In this document: positions 5,919-7,262 of the stretch, in pieces
Layout of the letters: every line of letters begins with the position of its first letter
How positions within the stretch are numbered: the stretch's first letter is position 1
Source: an uncultured Ruminococcus sp.
GTDB taxonomy: Bacteria; Bacillota; Clostridia; Oscillospirales; Ruminococcaceae
Assembly: GCA_937901485.1 (NCBI GenBank)
Contig: CALGTT010000082.1
Span: 1 to 7,262, forward strand
DNA: 7,262 nucleotides
Reading direction: 5' to 3'
Made by a program: the position numbers and the translations under genes
Notes under the pieces: model-generated
What the model was told of the DNA's origin: nothing
The model's input: only the letters and a program-made list of their open reading frames with translations
The model's database searches: none

Positions 5919-6266
5919 CTATTTCCATTCTACAAAATGGTAGCTTTCAAGGATCTGAAAGAATTTCGCAAGCCGTTCATAGGTCGGCTGTGCTTTCTCG
6001 CCGAAATGCCCCTCCATAGCCTCGCCGAAATCCGCAATTTTCTTCTCGCCGTCGATCAAAGGCCAGACAAAGCTGCCGATCTCGTCGAGGTGAATATGCG
6101 ACACCTTCGGCTTTTTGAGAAGCTTCTGCGCAATGCGGTTCATAACACCCGTGTTCTCTATATCAAGCGTCACGATGCCGTTTTCATCCGCAGACCATGC
6201 AAGTCCCTGCGGATGCATGGGGATGCGTTCGAGGTAGTTTTCCTCCTGCTGATTACTTCTTGCCAT
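5919..6266 (-). CDS. PqqD-like small protein (RRE fold) coupled to the OPT transporter
   Basis: A 115-residue soluble protein without signal peptide or membrane segment. It resembles the PqqD/RiPP-recognition-element family: a strand-rich N-terminus (GLAWSADENGIVTLDIEN, about 21-38), then IHLDEIGSFVWPLIDGEKKI (about 58-77) and a helical end (YERLAKFFQILESYHFVEW) that matches the winged-helix core LDE-x-G-x-x-x-W-x-x-IDG. In PqqD this fold binds a precursor peptide for a radical-SAM enzyme; no precursor, radical-SAM protein or other RiPP enzyme is in view. Its ATG lies within the last codons of the OPT transporter (14-base overlap, ATGGCAAGAAGTAA), and a strong terminator follows, so the two are probably made together and may act together. 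No clear Shine-Dalgarno is seen, which fits coupling. It is not the pyrroloquinoline-quinone enzyme partner itself, and its actual job is unknown. Confidence 0.8.
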   Translation of the reverse strand: MARSNQQEENYLERIPMHPQGLAWSADENGIVTLDIENTGVMNRIAQKLLKKPKVSHIHLDEIGSFVWPLIDGEKKIADFGEAMEGHFGEKAQPTYERLAKFFQILESYHFVEWK

Positions 6267-7262
6267 TCTTCACAGCACCCTTGTCGCGCTTCTTCCACAC
6301 GGAGAATTTGAGCAAAGTCAGAATGATCAGACCAAAGACAACAACACTGCCGATGCTGGAAACGACCTCCGGCAGTCCGAGCACACCGGAAATGTTGAGC
6401 ACCTGATCTGCGCCGAATACTGCCAGCAGAGCCAGCAGGATGCCGACCAGACCTTCACCGGCGATCATACCGGAGCAGAACAGGATACCATCGTTGATGA
6501 TCTCCTTCTTCTTGTTCTCCTCTGCCTCACCCTTAGCCTTCATCTTGTCAAATACCAGACGGATGATGCCGCCTACGAGAATGCAGGCATTGAGCTGTAC
6601 CGGCAGGTAAACACCGATCGCAAACGGCAGTACCGGAATGCCGATGACTTCTACGAGAACGGCAATGAATACACCAACAAATACCAGATTCCACGGCAGC
6701 TCTGCGCTCATAACGCCTTCGATGATCATCTTCATCAGGGTTGCCTGCGGTGCACCCAGTTCCTCAGAGCCGAAGCCCCATGCGCTGTCGAGCAGGTAGA
6801 GTGTGCCGCCGATGGCAAGTGCCGATGCGAGAACGCCGATCACTTCACCGATCTGCTGCTTCTTCGGTGTCGAGCCGAGCAGGTAGCCGGTCTTGAGGTC
6901 CTGAGAGGTATCACCGGAAATAGCGGCTACAATACAAATAATAGAGCCAATTGCGATCGCAGCAGCCATACCAGCTGTACCGGTCATACCAGTTGCTTTC
7001 AGAATGATGGTGGAGATCAGCAGGGTTGCGATCGCCATACCGGATACGGGGTTGTTGCTGCTGCCGACCAGACCTACCATACGGGAGGATACGGTCGCAA
7101 AGAAGAAACCAAATACTACGATAATGAGTGCGCCGAGGAAATTTACCGGAATTGCCGGAATCAGCCAGATCGCCAGTGTCAGAACAGCAATTGCACCGAG
7201 AACCACTTTCATGTTCAGGTCAGTGGAGGTTCTGTCCTGCTCACCAACTGCGCCCTTGCCCA
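6253..7262 (-). CDS. OPT-family oligopeptide transporter, C-terminal half (partial)
   Basis: The last 335 residues of a membrane transporter that enters from the right edge; bacterial members of this family usually have about 600-680 residues, so roughly half is present. An open frame continues past the internal Met at 7212 to the window end (GKGAVGEQDRTSTDLN precedes it), so 7212 is not the start. The fragment holds about eight to nine hydrophobic segments. The line FATVSSRMVGLVGSSNNPVSG, split around the conserved NPVSG, marks the prokaryotic OPT family. These proton-coupled importers take up small peptides or, in some branches, metal chelates, and the substrate here is not determined. The stop overlaps the PqqD-like gene's start, indicating a two-gene unit ended by the terminator at 5912-5881. 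Promoter and true start lie outside the window. Confidence 0.92.
   Translation of the reverse strand, partial: GKGAVGEQDRTSTDLNMKVVLGAIAVLTLAIWLIPAIPVNFLGALIIVVFGFFFATVSSRMVGLVGSSNNPVSGMAIATLLISTIILKATGMTGTAGMAAAIAIGSIICIVAAISGDTSQDLKTGYLLGSTPKKQQIGEVIGVLASALAIGGTLYLLDSAWGFGSEELGAPQATLMKMIIEGVMSAELPWNLVFVGVFIAVLVEVIGIPVLPFAIGVYLPVQLNACILVGGIIRLVFDKMKAKGEAEENKKKEIINDGILFCSGMIAGEGLVGILLALLAVFGADQVLNISGVLGLPEVVSSIGSVVVFGLIILTLLKFSVWKKRDKGAVKNGKK

Noticed and set aside
1..7262. CRISPR arrays, tRNA/rRNA genes, insertion sequences, attachment sites
   Set aside because: No repeat-spacer pattern, no tRNA-like cloverleaf or rRNA segment, and no transposase or terminal inverted repeats were recognised on either strand by eye.

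Overview
All genes in this window lie on the minus strand, so the region is best read from right to left. It looks like a chromosomal stretch from a Gram-positive, anaerobic, fibre-degrading gut Firmicute of the Ruminococcus type. The reasons are a secreted acetyl-esterase carrying an N-terminal dockerin (a cellulosome-type docking module), strong GGAGG-type ribosome binding sites, U-tract terminators, and a base composition that looks about half G+C. A Ruminococcus species is an inference from these traits; nothing here fixes the species.

Layout, 5' to 3' on the minus strand: (1) 7262-6253, the C-terminal half of an OPT-family oligopeptide transporter that runs off the right edge. (2) 6266-5919, a small stand-alone PqqD-like protein whose start overlaps the transporter's stop by 14 bases. 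A strong terminator (5912-5881) ends this unit. (3) 5782-4034, a Na+/phosphate cotransporter with a C-terminal PhoU domain. (4) A strong hairpin with a poor U-tract (4028-4003), then an M20 amidohydrolase/peptidase (3955-2795) with an excellent ribosome binding site. (5) A consensus promoter (2745-2717) driving a secreted dockerin-CE2-like esterase with a C-terminal CBM-like domain (2675-951), ended by a strong terminator (943-918). (6) A promoter with 11-bp-phased GTCA repeats (891-849) driving an ABC transporter ATPase (816-136), which overlaps by one base the first 45 codons of an FtsX/MacB-type permease (136-1) cut by the left edge.

These are four or five short transcription units rather than one pathway. 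Peptide import (OPT) with an M20 hydrolase fits peptide or acyl-amino-acid salvage. The NptA-like protein handles phosphate. The esterase would strip acetyl groups from plant polysaccharides outside the cell. The ATPase/permease pair resembles MacB/Bce-like stress-response exporters.

There is no obvious new defence or mobile system here. The best leads are regulatory and architectural: GTCA repeats in 11-bp phase at two promoters, one matching 15 of 18 positions of the E. coli Pho box; a dockerin that seems to lack its first calcium loop; and a PqqD-like protein translationally coupled to an OPT transporter with no RiPP or radical-SAM partner in view. No gene-free stretch exceeds about 135 bases.
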